Below, in pieces: positions 23,549 through 36,982 of a stretch of 64,000 nt of DNA (position 1 is its first letter; each line of letters opens with the position of its first letter). The DNA is from Anticarsia gemmatalis (lineage: Eukaryota; Arthropoda; Insecta; Lepidoptera; Erebidae). The notes beneath the pieces are model-generated. The model had not been told where the DNA came from. It worked only from the letters and a program-made list of their open reading frames with translations, and ran no database searches. The position numbers were made by a program, and so were the translations under genes. The DNA is taken from NCBI RefSeq assembly GCF_050436995.1, contig NC_134762.1, positions 7,772,167 to 7,836,166 on the forward strand. The letters run 5' to 3'.

Positions 23549-23939
23549 TATAGATTTAAAACACTAGTTTGGCAAAAGCGCGTAAGAAATTTTGTCAACT
23601 CTAATCTGTTCAGAATTTTATTTTGCTGATTGTACACACAAACAAACGTACCTAGCAATTACGTGACCATTATTATTATTAATAAAAAACAGATAATGAG
23701 TTGTCAATCTTGTTAATGTTACAATTAGGCCGAGGTTGTGTTGCGCGGAGATGAATAGAACAAAGTATATCAAATTATCTTTAAGATAATATCTAATAGC
23801 TGTAGACATTCTATGAATAGGAATGTATTTTTTTTCTAATGTGGTATTTTGTTATTTATATGAAATAATTGAAACTGCTGAACTAAATAAATGATATTTT
23901 TATTACTTATCTTCTTAATAAATATTTAAATTGACACAT

Positions 23940-24015
23940 TTGAAACCAGGAAAGATAATCAAGCTCATCTCACAAATATTTGTCCGGGCGGGATTCGAAC
24001 TCACCACACCGATTT
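23940..24015 (-). repeat. tRNA-derived SINE fragment
   Basis: The minus strand contains GAGTTCGAATCCCGCCCGG followed by ACAAATATTTGTGAGATGAG. This is a T-arm/B-box-like sequence with the usual lepidopteran SINE continuation. No full cloverleaf can be drawn. Confidence 0.5.
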
Positions 24016-25133
24016 TCAAACAGATTTTTATTCTAAAACTACTTAGTTTCAAAAACCCTACAAATTGTCTCGCAAGAACTTATTCAAAAAAATACCCGAA
24101 ATAGCTCTAATACGGGCACTGCGAGCGATATTTCAACGTCTACAAAGACATTGACAAGGTCTTCTCATATTACACTGTATCATCAATTAACGTTCTCCTC
24201 AAAAGCCCTATAATTTATCCCACAGCGATTCAATCCTCGTTATTCGGATGTCCATCCAATTGACGGAGTATATGTAACATATTATTAGTATTATGATATT
24301 CTAATGGTTTTAGCCTTTGATATTACCGATCCCGACATTTAGTTCTGTCTCAAAAGTCAAGTTGTCAAGGCCGTTGCGATGAGCACGCGACGTTGCTTGC
24401 TCGTTTGAAAAAGGTAGTATGTGCAGATGTATAGTTGTTAGCGCTCATAGGAGAGCTTTCTATTTATTCCCTCTTAAAAACATAGATAGTGGCAGTAATT
24501 TCGTATTATAGCTCAAATTAATATTAAAAACACACAGAAAGGTTGTCGAAATTCAAGTAGTATGAAGAATTTTGAGAATTTCAGTACTTAAATTGCCTCT
24601 ATAAATAGTAAAATTGATGAAAACGATCAGAACCTTCAAATACAATTTAAAAACTTTGTCAACATTCAAAATATGTATTTTAATGAAAAAAAACAATTAC
24701 TTCTTTCAACTGGGTTGCGATTAAACAGTGATTGTAGTACTACTGTAGCAAATTAATAACTATAAATCAGTTTGGAAATGTCAGTGTACACATATCTATG
24801 CTTGCGACTGTACATTACTAACCTTCAAAGAAAAGGTTAAGACGTGTGGATGAGTTTTTAATGAGATCTAAATTTTAAGCTTATGTTAGTTCACTTTTAT
24901 TAGTTTATTTAATGTCACGATTATTTAGTAATTTATTAAGATAGTATGGTGAGAAACATTTTAGATTTGCTAATAATTGCATGTGTTATATGCTTAAAAT
25001 TTGAATAATATTGCAATATTTTTTTTTATCGTTGGCGTAATAGCGCAAACAATCTCTATCAGAGCAATGCAACATGTTTTTTTTAATATTTATTTAGTGT
25101 TTGATCAATTTGATGATCTTCTTCTTCTTGTCG

Positions 25134-25245
25134 TATGGTTAGTGGTCAACCTAGTGTCAAAGTTGTTCAAGCCGCCCGAAGGCCTTTGACGTGGCTTAAC
25201 GACTGTTATCTTATTGACAATAACCGGGACACACTTTTTACGTGA
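25134..25245 (-). repeat. Dispersed repeat, GGTGACCGCATAGTGG family, copy 3
   Basis: A reverse-oriented fragment marked by GTATGGTTAGTGGTCAACC, CAAGCCGCCCGAAGGCC and GACGTGGCTTAACGACTG. It is preceded by a TTCTTCTTCTTG tail. Confidence 0.5.
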
Positions 25246-28200
25246 AGGACTTAATTAATTTGATGATGCTTCTCACTAAACTAAGCCGTAAAAATGGCTT
25301 AGTTACTATAGATGAGTACCTAGAGTACTTGCTATGTGTAATTAATTATATTATGTTTATACACCTGTCAAGAAATTATTTATATTGCAATTACACACGT
25401 GCCGATCGTCTTATTCTGCACGTGTAATAGCTTAGAGGAGTCTGTTAAAGTATGATGTAGGTTATAATATTTATTATATATTTTTATATAAACCTTTTAA
25501 GTTCGATAATTTTATTATTGTCATTAATTATACTAACTTTTTAGTTTATTTAAATGTCACCCAAATTATTAAAAATCAGAAAAAAATAGATAAAAGTAAA
25601 AAGTTAATGAAATATGAAAAATGCCTATCACACTCAAGTGCAAAAAGGGAAACACAATCTATTATTCTAATACACTCAAAACAAAAATAAACCTAGTTCT
25701 TTAACTTAATTAAAATCGTCAACTATAAAACGCTCTTAGTAAAACCAGACCATTGGTACATCCTTTCAAAAAACATATACTCAATAACTCCTGTCAACCA
25801 TCAATCAGTGGTCTACAAAAACCCGTCATACCTAGTGACAGTTATAAACGAGTATATAAGTACTTATATACTATATACCGTCCTTGCACATCTACACGAC
25901 CTTGCTATCAATCCACTATCAATTATATGTAATTAAAGAATTCTTAGTACAGTTTGTTTGCCTTCGAAGTGGGTACTTTCCAAGATTTGTAGGCTTTGTT
26001 ATATGGGACGACACGACAGTCAAAGCGACAGTTGAAGCTTGTATTTGGCTATTTTGTTTTGCAGTTGTGCATTTTGGGCTGACGAATTAACATAAAATAA
26101 TACTTAACCAAATTCTCGTTTGGAATATAAATTATTCCTTTCGATAGCCAATATTTCTTCCTTTCAGCGGTGAGGTTATAACAGTTGCAATGAATGACTG
26201 CTTATTTTATTAGATTACATTAAAAGCCTGAACTCATTACGAGTGTATAGATACTAATTTTAATCAAAGACATATTCAAATAATATTTTTAACATTGATT
26301 CTAGTCAGGTCAAGTTTTAACGCATGCAGGTTTATAACGCTATAGTCAAAATCCAATTTAATTTAATATAACCGGCAGTATTTTGACGCAATATCTCTTC
26401 TTCCATATCGTGTCGGTCCCGTGTCGTAAGGTATAAAATCACATCTACAACTAACGTGACTGGTTACCATATGAAGTGATTCAAGTTTCCATCTTGATTT
26501 ATACTCTTATTGGTGTTTGTATCGATTGATGAGTTGATATAGGCCGGAGTCACGTAATAGAAAATGTGACGTCAAGTTTATGGTCAGAGAAATTCTGGTT
26601 TGATGTGAAATTTGATTTACATTAGCTCGTTTATGGGTTGTTGATCTGTAGGATACATTCGTATGTACACAAATTAACCATTTAATTTAACTTACAGATT
26701 GAAAGATTTTACCTTCTCTGATAAGTAACATAAAAACAGGATGGCTTAGAATAGAGTCATTCTTGAATACGATTTTGGTATATTTATATTGTATACTTGT
26801 CAAACTATAGACACTAAGACAGTTTAGGCAGAGTTATCTCATAACCATCATCCGAGGAGTCGTTGCTAAGTAAAATTTATTTAAGTTTAGCAATATTGGT
26901 CTACCATACATCGACCGAGCTTGTCGTCACGCCACAAATTTATTTATTTATTAAAAGCAATAATACTGCAATATGAATCAGGCATTTGCCTTCAGTCTAA
27001 AAGTTCATGAAGAAATTCCGAAATTATCATTCTCTTAAATTTTAACTTTATTTTACACCGAAGTCTATAATGATCGGTCAGTATTCTTGTTTAAAAACCA
27101 GTGGCGCTTGCCTCGGGTTTTTACACTCCTCACTGGGAATTACTGTGCTATTTTGTAGTCAAACGAGACGCCACTCCTTTTCTCTTCGCATAAATAACAC
27201 ATATATTGCAATAATATTATCATAGTAATCATTAACGAGATTTAAATTATGGGCCTTGAGTAAAAAATATTTTAAACTTCGCAACAATATTTCATTTGAT
27301 AAACAAGTTAGTTTTTGCCTGCAGTCCGGTTTGCGTGGTTTTTATTAGAAACCCTTTATGTCATTTCATTTAGGTAGATTTTGCCTGGGGTGCGACTTGC
27401 CTAGACTTTATTAAAAACCTTTATCCGGAATGTGATTGTGTATCCATCCTGCCTAATTCTACCTAAATTGATTTAGTTGTACTGCAGATTAAAGTAAAAT
27501 CAAAATAATTTTTAAAAAATGTACTGCACAGATGATTTTAAGCAAAGATTTTAGTTATTAGTGTTAAAAGTGAATAAAGCCTTCTCTTCTAAAGTCTGTT
27601 TAAAATCGAATACTACTATCAAAACAGCACTAAATATTTTACAATAATGTAAAACTAGTATTATTTCGTATCCAGCGGTATAAAGCTATAAAAACAATAG
27701 ACATAATACATCTGTCTGTATTTATATATAAATATTTATGTGGTGTTTTTCCACTCAATCGCGCGAACAACCTTTGCTTGTATATTTTTATTTAAAATGT
27801 CAATAAGTAACTAAGTATTTTTGTGTAGTGATTTACATAAAACTTAAAGATTGATTCTGGGAGGGTTCTGTGTATCACGTTTGACAGCAATTTGATAGCT
27901 GCTGTGCTGTACAATACGTTTTTCCTAAATTGATGGTCTTTAATATGTTATGTTAAAAGAGCAATGTAATGCAAATAAGCTATCTGATTGAGGTATACTA
28001 GACTGAGATACTCAATACGCATGTTAATTGGGCATTGAAATAAGGCAGTAAGATGCATTGAACATAGTATGTATTTGGTTCCATTGGTTGCCTAAAAGCC
28101 TATTAAAAATGTCAATACATGGCACGATCATGTCATTTTGATGTAAATCTTAAAGTCTTCTTGATACCTTTGGAACTTCTAAACATATAATAAAACAGCA

Positions 28201-29438
28201 GTCCTGGATAAGTACCTAATGGATTTCTTTAAATCATTGGCATTCAAAGAGACTGGACCCAAAAAACAATATAATTTTTGGTCTCATCAAAAACGCTCAA
28301 ATTATTTTTAAACTGACACAAAATTTATTATAAAATCTATGTACCTATATCACAAACAATTACATTCATAAGGCCAGACGTCTCGAAAGCTATACGAGTC
28401 CGTCAAGACGTTAACAGGCGAATCACGCGCTGCTTTCATCAACACTGACCGACTTGTGGGAGTGTGTGTGTAATAATACACTCATTGATGCACTCTCTAA
28501 GGGATTTCGGGGAAGTGAAGCTAAAATTACATTCTAAGGATTTTTTTTAATTGTACCTGTATCACGTTTAATGCATCACTTTAGCATGCATTACTTTTTC
28601 TTAGAGCAGAATCATAATGCGATATTTGCAGTCGTATTAATTACGCATTTTATATGAATTCAAAGTAAAGCTATATATGAGAATTATTTTATCTATTGAA
28701 TACGTTCATGTTGTTGCTGTTCGTAAACACAGATAAAACAGGTGCACAAGGAAAACACTTTATTCCTGAAGTTGCTACAAATAAAAACCTAAGCTTTTTA
28801 ACTTCGTAAATATTAGTTATTTTAACCTTCGTCAGATAACACTAGAAATAATGGCAGAAATAATCGAACCATCAAAAGCAATCTGGTGCTAAATTCATCA
28901 TTAAAAAAAATCTTACTCAAAAACTCCAAACAAAACAACAACAGCAAAGCAAAAACGTAACAAAATAAAAGTCTTCTTTAAAAAGATCCCTTCACACCGC
29001 ACTTATATCGACACAGTCACAATGTCAGTGTGGGTAATAGACCGGAAACTCCGGCTACCTGCGCTGAGCATGTCAACTAACGCCTATAAAAAGTATAGGA
29101 AGACGGCTCATATTTCTATAATAGTATAGGCAGTTGGCTTGCGATGGAAGTTTGAAATAGAATGTGTAAGAAATTATGGTGATGTTGATGGTAATGATTT
29201 ATGCTATACAATATTTATAACTATAGACTTAAACTAATGCGACAGAAAATATATTTGTGCTTTGTTTTAGTCTCTTTAGTTAATAGAAATACAATTATTC
29301 TATGTTTTAGGATGGAGTAGTGTCTTTTAAATATAATTAAAAGTAGATATTTATGTTAAACACCAATTGAATGTTTTATGAATTTCTTTGCAACGTCTGA
29401 CGTAAGTATTAGTACAATGAAGAGGTCATAAAGATACA

Positions 29439-29585
29439 CCCTCTTATTCATAAAAATATATGAAGTTATGAAAGGCTTATAAAGAGTTTTGTTTCTTTCA
29501 CTCCTTAGCAGAATGAAAAAGATAAAACATATTATAGTAGTTTTTTAACTAAAATAGGTTTATAGTGTGTTTATGAATAAGAGGG
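29439..29585 (+). mobile_element. TIR MITE (CCCTCTTATTCATAAAAA family), copy 1
   Basis: 147 bp with 18-bp near-perfect terminal inverted repeats CCCTCTTATTCATAAAAA. The internal sequence is about 90% the same as the copy at 58082-58227 read on the other strand. No coding capacity. Confidence 0.75.
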
Positions 29586-31988
29586 TAAGGATCTCAATCT
29601 TATTGAAAATTCGTTATTTTGAGTACGATTGAGACGTATTATTCATTTACCGTTTAATAAGAGATTGTAGTCCTTAGTATCTTTGTTTCACACGTTTGAT
29701 AATTGCACCTGACTTTATATATTCGTAATTATTAACCATTTATGACAAATAGCAATGTCTACAAAGTTGCAAATAAATGTCAGAGCAATAATTCAAACAA
29801 CTTAGTTTTGTGTAATCACTTTAAGGTTACAATGTTGAACTGTGGACTGACCATTACAGAGTTCAATAAATTGTATATTTATTATTAAAATATTATTATT
29901 TTAATAAGAGACTTCGGCCATAATAATAAATTTTGTATTATATATTCTGTCTTTTATAACCATGACTGATTTCGTAACTACGTTAAATTAAAATATACTT
30001 ATTATTTTTTTTTGACAAAATTGTTCTGTTTAATTTTCAAATATTTATTTAATTGTCGACATTTGTCCGGCGGCATATAGAGTATCATAAACCTTAAAAT
30101 TCTCATCGCATTTAAGACCCGTTAGCAATTTTGTACTAAAATATTAAAATATTAAAGTTAATACTCCAAATAGCTTATAGCTAACTTCAAACTATGATTC
30201 AAAGCTGCACAAAAAAAAAAACTACGATTTCTCACGGATCTTAACCAAAAAAATCAAATAGGATGCATTAATAACACGTTTTGTGGTTGCTCATCCATTT
30301 TAAACGATTTTATAATAAGCGGCCTAGCAGTTTTTGCTACAACGTATTTTCCTTCAAAACAAAAAAAAATACGATAAGTATAGCAAGTTTTAAAGTTAAG
30401 TCTAATGTGTTTTTAATTACGTGTTTAATAAATAAAGCTCTGATAATAAGGGCTTGTATTAATATTAGACAAAACATGTGTAAATAAATTAATGTCTATT
30501 AACTCGAGATTTAGTATTTGTTCAGTTTACCTATTCAATTGCGTTTTTTTTTTATATGAGTTTAATCGCTATTGAATAGAAAAAATACCGCTAAGTGTAC
30601 CTCAGAAACCGGGGGCGAGTCCTACAACTTAATAGAGCCTTATATGCAAGTTACTTATATGCGGCTAACAGAAATATACAAAAAAAAATTAAGAACATCT
30701 GTGATGGCTTGTGCAGATGACGGTGGCCTGAAAAAGTTACTATATTTTAGATTAATCGTGCATGCTAAGGCTCTCTACTAACTTGTCTGACATATCTCTG
30801 TCTTAAATATTCAGTACCAAAATTTTAAACACCGAAAAATCTATTTATCAAATTATATATCTATCCGAAATATATTTCCCAACAAACTGTTACATTTACT
30901 TCTATTTCAATTCATCTGAATGTCAAGTGACCTACTTGTGATTAAGATATCTATTGCGTGTCATACACAAATGAATCGATCCGTCGGATCTCGTAACACC
31001 TGTGTCAGTACTTTCACCTCAAAAATCGGGTTTGGGTACAAGCCGAAACAAGAAATCGGTTATACAACTCACTGGCCGTAAAGAAGCTGATTATTTTTCG
31101 TCTCGACATTCCTAGCCAGTAACGATTGAAAATGGAATGCTGTTTCATTTAAGTTTAATTTAAAAATGAAACTAAAATATAGAATCTGCTAATTCGGTTT
31201 TATTTTAGGTTAAAGTAAGATTCGTATGTTTCGGCTTTCAAAATTGAAATTAAAATAATGATTTTGAAATGCGGAATATAAATAAACTCAAAACTAACAT
31301 TTTGAGTTTTAAAATACTTTTCAATTTATAACGGTTTTGTAAAAGTTTTTAGGTGTTAATTTTCATATCGATAAGTTTTAGATAAAAAAGTAGGTTACAA
31401 ACACACTAGGTTTCTTAAAATTCTATTTTTTATGCAAAAATACTTGATTTTGTTGAAACATCCTTATTTTCAAGCTTACATATCTCACACGGCGGCATTG
31501 ATTGGAATGTCTCCATATCCGGAATACAAGAACAATTTACACAAACAAAGAAAAATACAATTTTATTCCAAAGAATGTAGGAGACGACCTTTTGCAGATT
31601 GAAAAGGTATGTAAATAAATGTTGAAATTACTTTATCTACACTTTTTAATCCTCAATGTTTCCATCGAACTTATATTGAAAAATGGCCTCTGCAGACATC
31701 ATCTAATCTAGCAACACACTCTTGTATGTTATATCATTAACTATCCTGTTATAAGACTGCTAACACCAGCATTAAAATTACAATCACTTAACAAAAACAA
31801 AAAACAATATTAACATTGTTTCAACACTAATATTTATACACTTACATACTAAATTATATGCCTAGCTATACCTACTTGATATTATGACTGGTCAATAATA
31901 AGTCAGTCGAATCACCCGTCACTCTAACTCACGCACGATCAAGCAAGGCCAATCGTAATCGTGAATACCTACTCAAAAATATATTCAA

Positions 31989-32257
31989 CTAGCTGACCCG
32001 CGCAACTTCGCTTGCGTCACATAAGAGAGAATGGGACATAGTTTTCCCCGTTTTTGTAACATTTTTCGTTGCTACTCCTCCTTAATGGCCGTAGCGTGAT
32101 GTTATATAGCCTAAAGCCTTGCTCGATAAATGGTCTATCTAACACTGAAAGAATTTTTCAAATCGGACCAGTAGTTCCTGAGATTAGCGCGTTCAAACAA
32201 ACAAACAAACAAACAATCAAACAAACAAACTCTTCAGCTTTATAATATTAGTATAGA
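31989..32257 (-). mobile_element. Helitron-like non-autonomous element, copy 2
   Basis: 269 bp, same structure as the copy at 23313. On the minus strand it starts TCTATACTAATATTATAAAG, carries an internal (GTTT)n run, and ends with the CGCAA/TTGCG hairpin and CTAG. Flanked by A and T. Confidence 0.75.
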
Positions 32258-33296
32258 TAAAAAAATCATGAAGTAACCAAACCATATAGCACTCCAATCA
32301 AATACTTAAGCAAACACCAAATTAATAAGCATTTTTATTTTTAAAATATTTCAAAATTAAGTGTGGGAATTTGAAAATCAAATAAAGATTTTGAAATCGA
32401 ATAAAAGTAAATGGTTTTTGATTACTGGTAATTAATACATCAAGGTTTTTTATTGGTTAAACGCAGTCTTGTTCATTCGTGTTTGGTAAATAACGGATTA
32501 CTGATTGCAGTAAATGTCAGAACGTATGAATAATTTGGAAAATATTGAATTGCATTGCTGTAATTGGTTTGACGTACTAATATCTGTCGTATGGATCAAT
32601 ATTTGGAAAATACCATATTATTATAGTTGTAATTGGTTTGACGTTCTAGTCTCGGTGGGAACTTCAAAATTTATGAAGGGTAGATAGTTTTATTTCACAA
32701 AATATAAACAGTAATGCGTTCTACGAGATTTAGTTGTTTCAGATCTGATTAAACTTTATGTTTGCGGTTTGTATGTTTGTAAAAGATCAAAAACTACAGA
32801 CTGACTTTTTGTTTGGCAGGTGTTTATAAAGAATCTTATTCATTCTTTATCTTTTAGTTTTGAATTGTATATAAATTTGCTAACATGATTTTGATTATAA
32901 TGTACTACAAAAAGCTCATGTGAAAGTTAATAACAATGAGCATTAGTTAAAAACATTGCTCTGAATACAGTTACAAAATTAACTTAAATTGTTCTCAACA
33001 ATTTCCTTATATGGATAACAATTATGTATTAATGCAACCACTAACGTTTTTTAGCTAACACTATGAACACAGAAAACACATCGTACCGAATTGAGTACCT
33101 CCTTCTTTTGAAGTCGGAGAAAAAAAATATCAGACCAAGATTATAAAAATGGAAGCGTCGAATTAGGTAAGGAAATACAACGTTTTCACTGTACTTTTTT
33201 CTAATTATTTTCAAATTTAAAATAGTTAAATCTATTTTTTTGGTACAAAGTGCCGAAGTTGAACCTTCTCATTTTCTCAAATGAAGTTAACGTACG

Positions 33297-33824
33297 ATGA
33301 GAAAAATTGTCTCTAAGAGAAAACAACAATCTTCTCACAAACCCGACAAATGAAGAAATGACGATGCACAGACGTTATTTATTGACAATGACCATAATTT
33401 TGATAACAATGATGATCATTTTATTTTAGAGAATACTACAAAAATGTCCGTCATCGATTCAATAAAATTGCTACCTAAAATTCACAAGGTGATTCGCAAG
33501 ACGAGCAATCAAGAAGAAAGTTGGCAGCTCTATTCCACATTAAATAACCATTGAGTGAATGGATACGATCATTCGGTCACCGAGGTCATTCACTTGCCTC
33601 GAGGAAACATCTGTGAGATGCTTATGTGAACATTCGTGTCTTGTATGTTACGTATGCATTATCGAGAATATTTGAAAATCAGATCTGATATAATGATCAG
33701 CAAAATAACGCGAGACAAGTACCTACTTCAGCTGGTTCACTCAGAATCGAATTTAAAGTCCATCGAGTTAGATTCAACATTTCAGTCCAAATCACCAATG
33801 AATCTAGAGTCCAAAACTTCTTAG
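33297..33824 (+). pseudogene. Unrecognised coding-like frame interrupted by three TGA codons
   Basis: One reading frame runs 175 codons from an ATG at 33297 to TAG at 33822. The only interruptions are TGA at 33351, 33552 and 33627; there is no TAA or TAG before the end. In DNA this rich in A and T about a dozen stops would be expected. The translated segments look like protein. There is an acidic stretch (DNDHNFDNNDDHF), then MSVIDSIKLLPKIHKVIRK from an internal ATG at 33444, later a mixed charged C-terminal part. I do not recognise the family. Most simply it is a decayed gene or retrocopy whose CGA or TGG codons became TGA. Small introns are not supported by splice sites. Confidence 0.45.
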
Positions 33825-35722
33825 GCCTTTTCTGTTAAAGTTTAGACTAGCGCGCAACTAAGCATTGAATTATAGTAGCAAAATATAATCGACACGTTAA
33901 TTTCGGTAAAAACATTGAGCAAGCCTAGCCTCATGAAAGAAAAATTTAAAACAAAACGACATTAAATAAATATACCTACTCGTATAATTATTTCCTATCG
34001 AAATATTTTTTTCTGCTGCACATAATAAATACCTATTTTTTATGCCTTCTAGGCGGGATATTACTTAGTATTCACATTATCACGAAGGCTTTCCGTTTTT
34101 AGTATCTGGAACGTCACTGGCATTCAGTACAAACAGGAACAAAACGCATGTTTGATGAATCATAACGTCGTATTTTGCCTATTCAGTGTGTTGCAATTAA
34201 ATTTTGAAATTGCTAGAGGTTCGTAGAAATGTTTGAGTCACTGTCTCCTTGTGAGATTTCTATATTCATTGTAAGTTTCCTTTACGTTTTCGATTAAAAT
34301 TACTATAATAAATAAAACTTTGTTCACCTGGTAGGTATAACAAATTAATAAATGTCAATAAAACTATATTTCTTACAGAATAATGTTCAAGAATTTCGTT
34401 CGCTTCGCATTAGTTCCGGTCAGCACTCCCTATGTCTGTATTAGGAAAATCAAGATAATAACTTTATAGCTTTATTTGTTTCAGGATTCGTTCCAAATCA
34501 AGTAAATTACCCTTGATTACCGTAGATCGTTTATATCCAAAAGCAGCAACATACTCCTCAGATAATTATTTCCTTCCTTTTAAAATATCAATGGCAGTTC
34601 ATCGACCCTGAGTACGATTATAATCACTAAGAACCCGGCCAATTCCATCGTTATTATATTGACTTTTACGCAAAAAATCCTTCCGGCTAATAAGGAAATT
34701 ATAGTGACAAACACTGTATAAAAGTATAGACACGAAACAAATGGAAATGTCAAACACTTTCACTTAAGAATGAATAATAAAAGTATTTAGTCCATCGGTG
34801 CGTAACGCCACAAGTTGGTCGCAACGGACAGACGACCAATAAAAATGCAAATTAGCGGAAGTTTTTTATGATATACAAGAAATTGTTGGTACGTCAGCTG
34901 TTTGTGCGTCGGTGTGTTTGTTGACAGTTAATGGGCTCTTCATTCCGCAAAAAACTGTTTTCTGAGTAGAATAGTAGTGGTTTTGTTGAATATTGTAATG
35001 TTATGTTTGAGAACAGTCATTGTGAAACGGCATTTGGTCAGTAGTGATATCTTTCTGTGGTAAAAACATTCTGAGTGTTATAAGTCGAGTAATTTGTCGA
35101 CTTTTGTCTATATTACTATCTAAGTAGCGGCACAAACGAAGTGACATTAATGTTATTGTTTTCATATTTTCCCAGTTCGTCTTTATAATTATATACTTAA
35201 AGTACCTAATATTTTGAATTACTCTCATTGCAATAACTGTTTACGTTCTTAGATATGAATCGTCGAGTAAACAAGTAAGGTATCCTAACCTTTAATTTTC
35301 AATCGCGTTTTAGACCCGTTGCATAATATTACGTTTTTAGATAATTAAAATATTTAAAAAAATACATATGTATAATTTACTCTGAGTTTCTCCAATAAAA
35401 TTTGAATTCATTCCGAATGACTTTCTATTCGTAATAATTGGTGTTTTATTAATGTTAATTTATAATTTAGTCGGCCGTATCGCCTACTTGCAAATAACAG
35501 AACTTTAGCGATTTAAAATCATCCTGAATGATAAGTATTAAAATCCTTCGACACTTAACACGCAATATTAATATTATATGCGAGTGCGACCTATTTACTG
35601 GTAATCTCGCAAGATTGCTACCGAGTTGAGTTCAATGGTTAGTTACTTACATACTTAGTTTAAAAAACAAACATAAATTATCCATCTAAAATGTCAATTA
35701 TTACCAAAATAAACGTATCAAA

Positions 35723-35974
35723 TCTATACTAATATTATAAAGCGGAAGAGTTTGTTTGTTTGTTTGTTTGTTTGAACGCGCTAATCTCGGGAACTACTGG
35801 TTCGATTTGAAAAATTATTTCAGTGTTAGATAGCCTATTTATCGAGGAAGGCTATAGGCTATATATCATCACGCTACGACCAATAGGAGCAGAGTACCAG
35901 TGAAAAATGTTACAAAAACGGGAAAAATTATGATTCTCTTATGTGACGCAAGCGAAGTTGCGCGGGTCAGCTAG
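35723..35974 (+). mobile_element. Helitron-like non-autonomous element, copy 3
   Basis: 252 bp in plus orientation: TCTATACTAATATTATAAAG, a (TTTG)n run, ATCATCACGCTACGACC, then GACGCAAGCGAAGTTGCG (hairpin) and CGGGTCAGCTAG. It is inserted between A and T. This is the cleanest full-length copy. Confidence 0.8.
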
Positions 35975-36289
35975 TTATCCATAAAAAGACCACTAATTGA
36001 TATTTTCGATATTGATAATTCGACAACAGTAAAATCGGCCGTAAATATATTGTTGATACTCAATAGCAAAGTCATTAGTGACTCTTCATATAAATTCTCA
36101 TGTATCATTTATGTAATTCAGATCGATCTCTTGAATATTCTCAGACGGTACATTAATCCGCTAGTCACGATAGATCAGTAAACGGCATTGAACTTTCGAT
36201 GTGTCGAAAAAATTTCAACTGTGTATCACTTATGTTTGACTCTCTGTCTGGAATTTTGTAAACTTGAATATGAGTTTAATTTGTAAGAA

Positions 36290-36465
36290 GAATATTTTAC
36301 ATTTTTAATACAAAAAATAATTGAAAATATAATAAGATACACAAATGTATGATAATAAATAATGAACTATAAATAATAAAAAAATACATACATCAATGAT
36401 AATAAATTAAGTATAAACAATAATAAAAGATAAATATAAATAATAATAAAATAAAATTTAAAAAT
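36290..36465. repeat. AT-rich low-complexity tract (AATA-type)
   Basis: Irregular runs of AATAAT and ATAAATA with very little G or C. Simple-sequence drift, with no feature inside. Confidence 0.6.
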
Positions 36466-36759
36466 GTTTAATTTCAGTTTTCAAAATTAAGTATATTTAA
36501 TTTCATTTATTCTCGTTTCATCACATCACGTACATTTGCGACAAATATAAAAACTAAAAAAGTACTGCACAAAAAGCACTCTTCAGCTTTTACACACAAA
36601 ATTGATTAACCAATATTTCGCGCATAGATTTACTTTCACGTTATCAATTCAATATTTTGCGATGTTGGCCTTGGTATAATGCATTTTCATTAAGTGAATG
36701 GTCATTGTTGCTAATGGTTACAGAAATTGATGACTACGCTGTTTATACGAATACTAAAG

Positions 36760-36982
36760 CCGAAACGCGACTTCGTCTACATAGAGTTTAGTGTTTAACT
36801 CTACTCCTATAAGTTAAAGCGTGATGTTATATAGTCTATAACCTGCCTTAATGAGTTGACTATTCAATACAAAAAGATTTTTTCAATTTGAACCAGTAGT
36901 CTCCGAGATATGCGCATTCAAACAAACAAACAAACCAACAAACAAGCGAACGCTACAGATTTGTGTTATTAGTAAGTATAGA
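36760..36982 (-). mobile_element. Decayed Helitron-like copy
   Basis: A diverged reverse-oriented relative of the Helitron-like family. The 5' end TCTATACTTACTAATAACAC and the (GTTT)n and CTCCGAGATATGCGC-type segments can be followed. The 3' hairpin and CTAG end are degraded. Confidence 0.45.

Larger units (their letters stand above)
24016..31988. other. Gene-poor DNA with scattered repeats
   Basis: About 8 kb in which I find no exon with both convincing splice sites and protein-like sequence. A reverse copy of the GGTGACCGCATAGTGG-family repeat is at 25134-25245 and a TIR MITE is at 29439-29585 (listed separately). Frames of 60-69 codons occur but their composition is that of AT-rich non-coding DNA. 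Confidence 0.4.

Noticed and set aside
32190..32230. (AAAC)n runs as a CRISPR-like or satellite array
   Set aside because: They are the internal simple repeat of the Helitron-like family, and CRISPR arrays are not expected in an insect genome.
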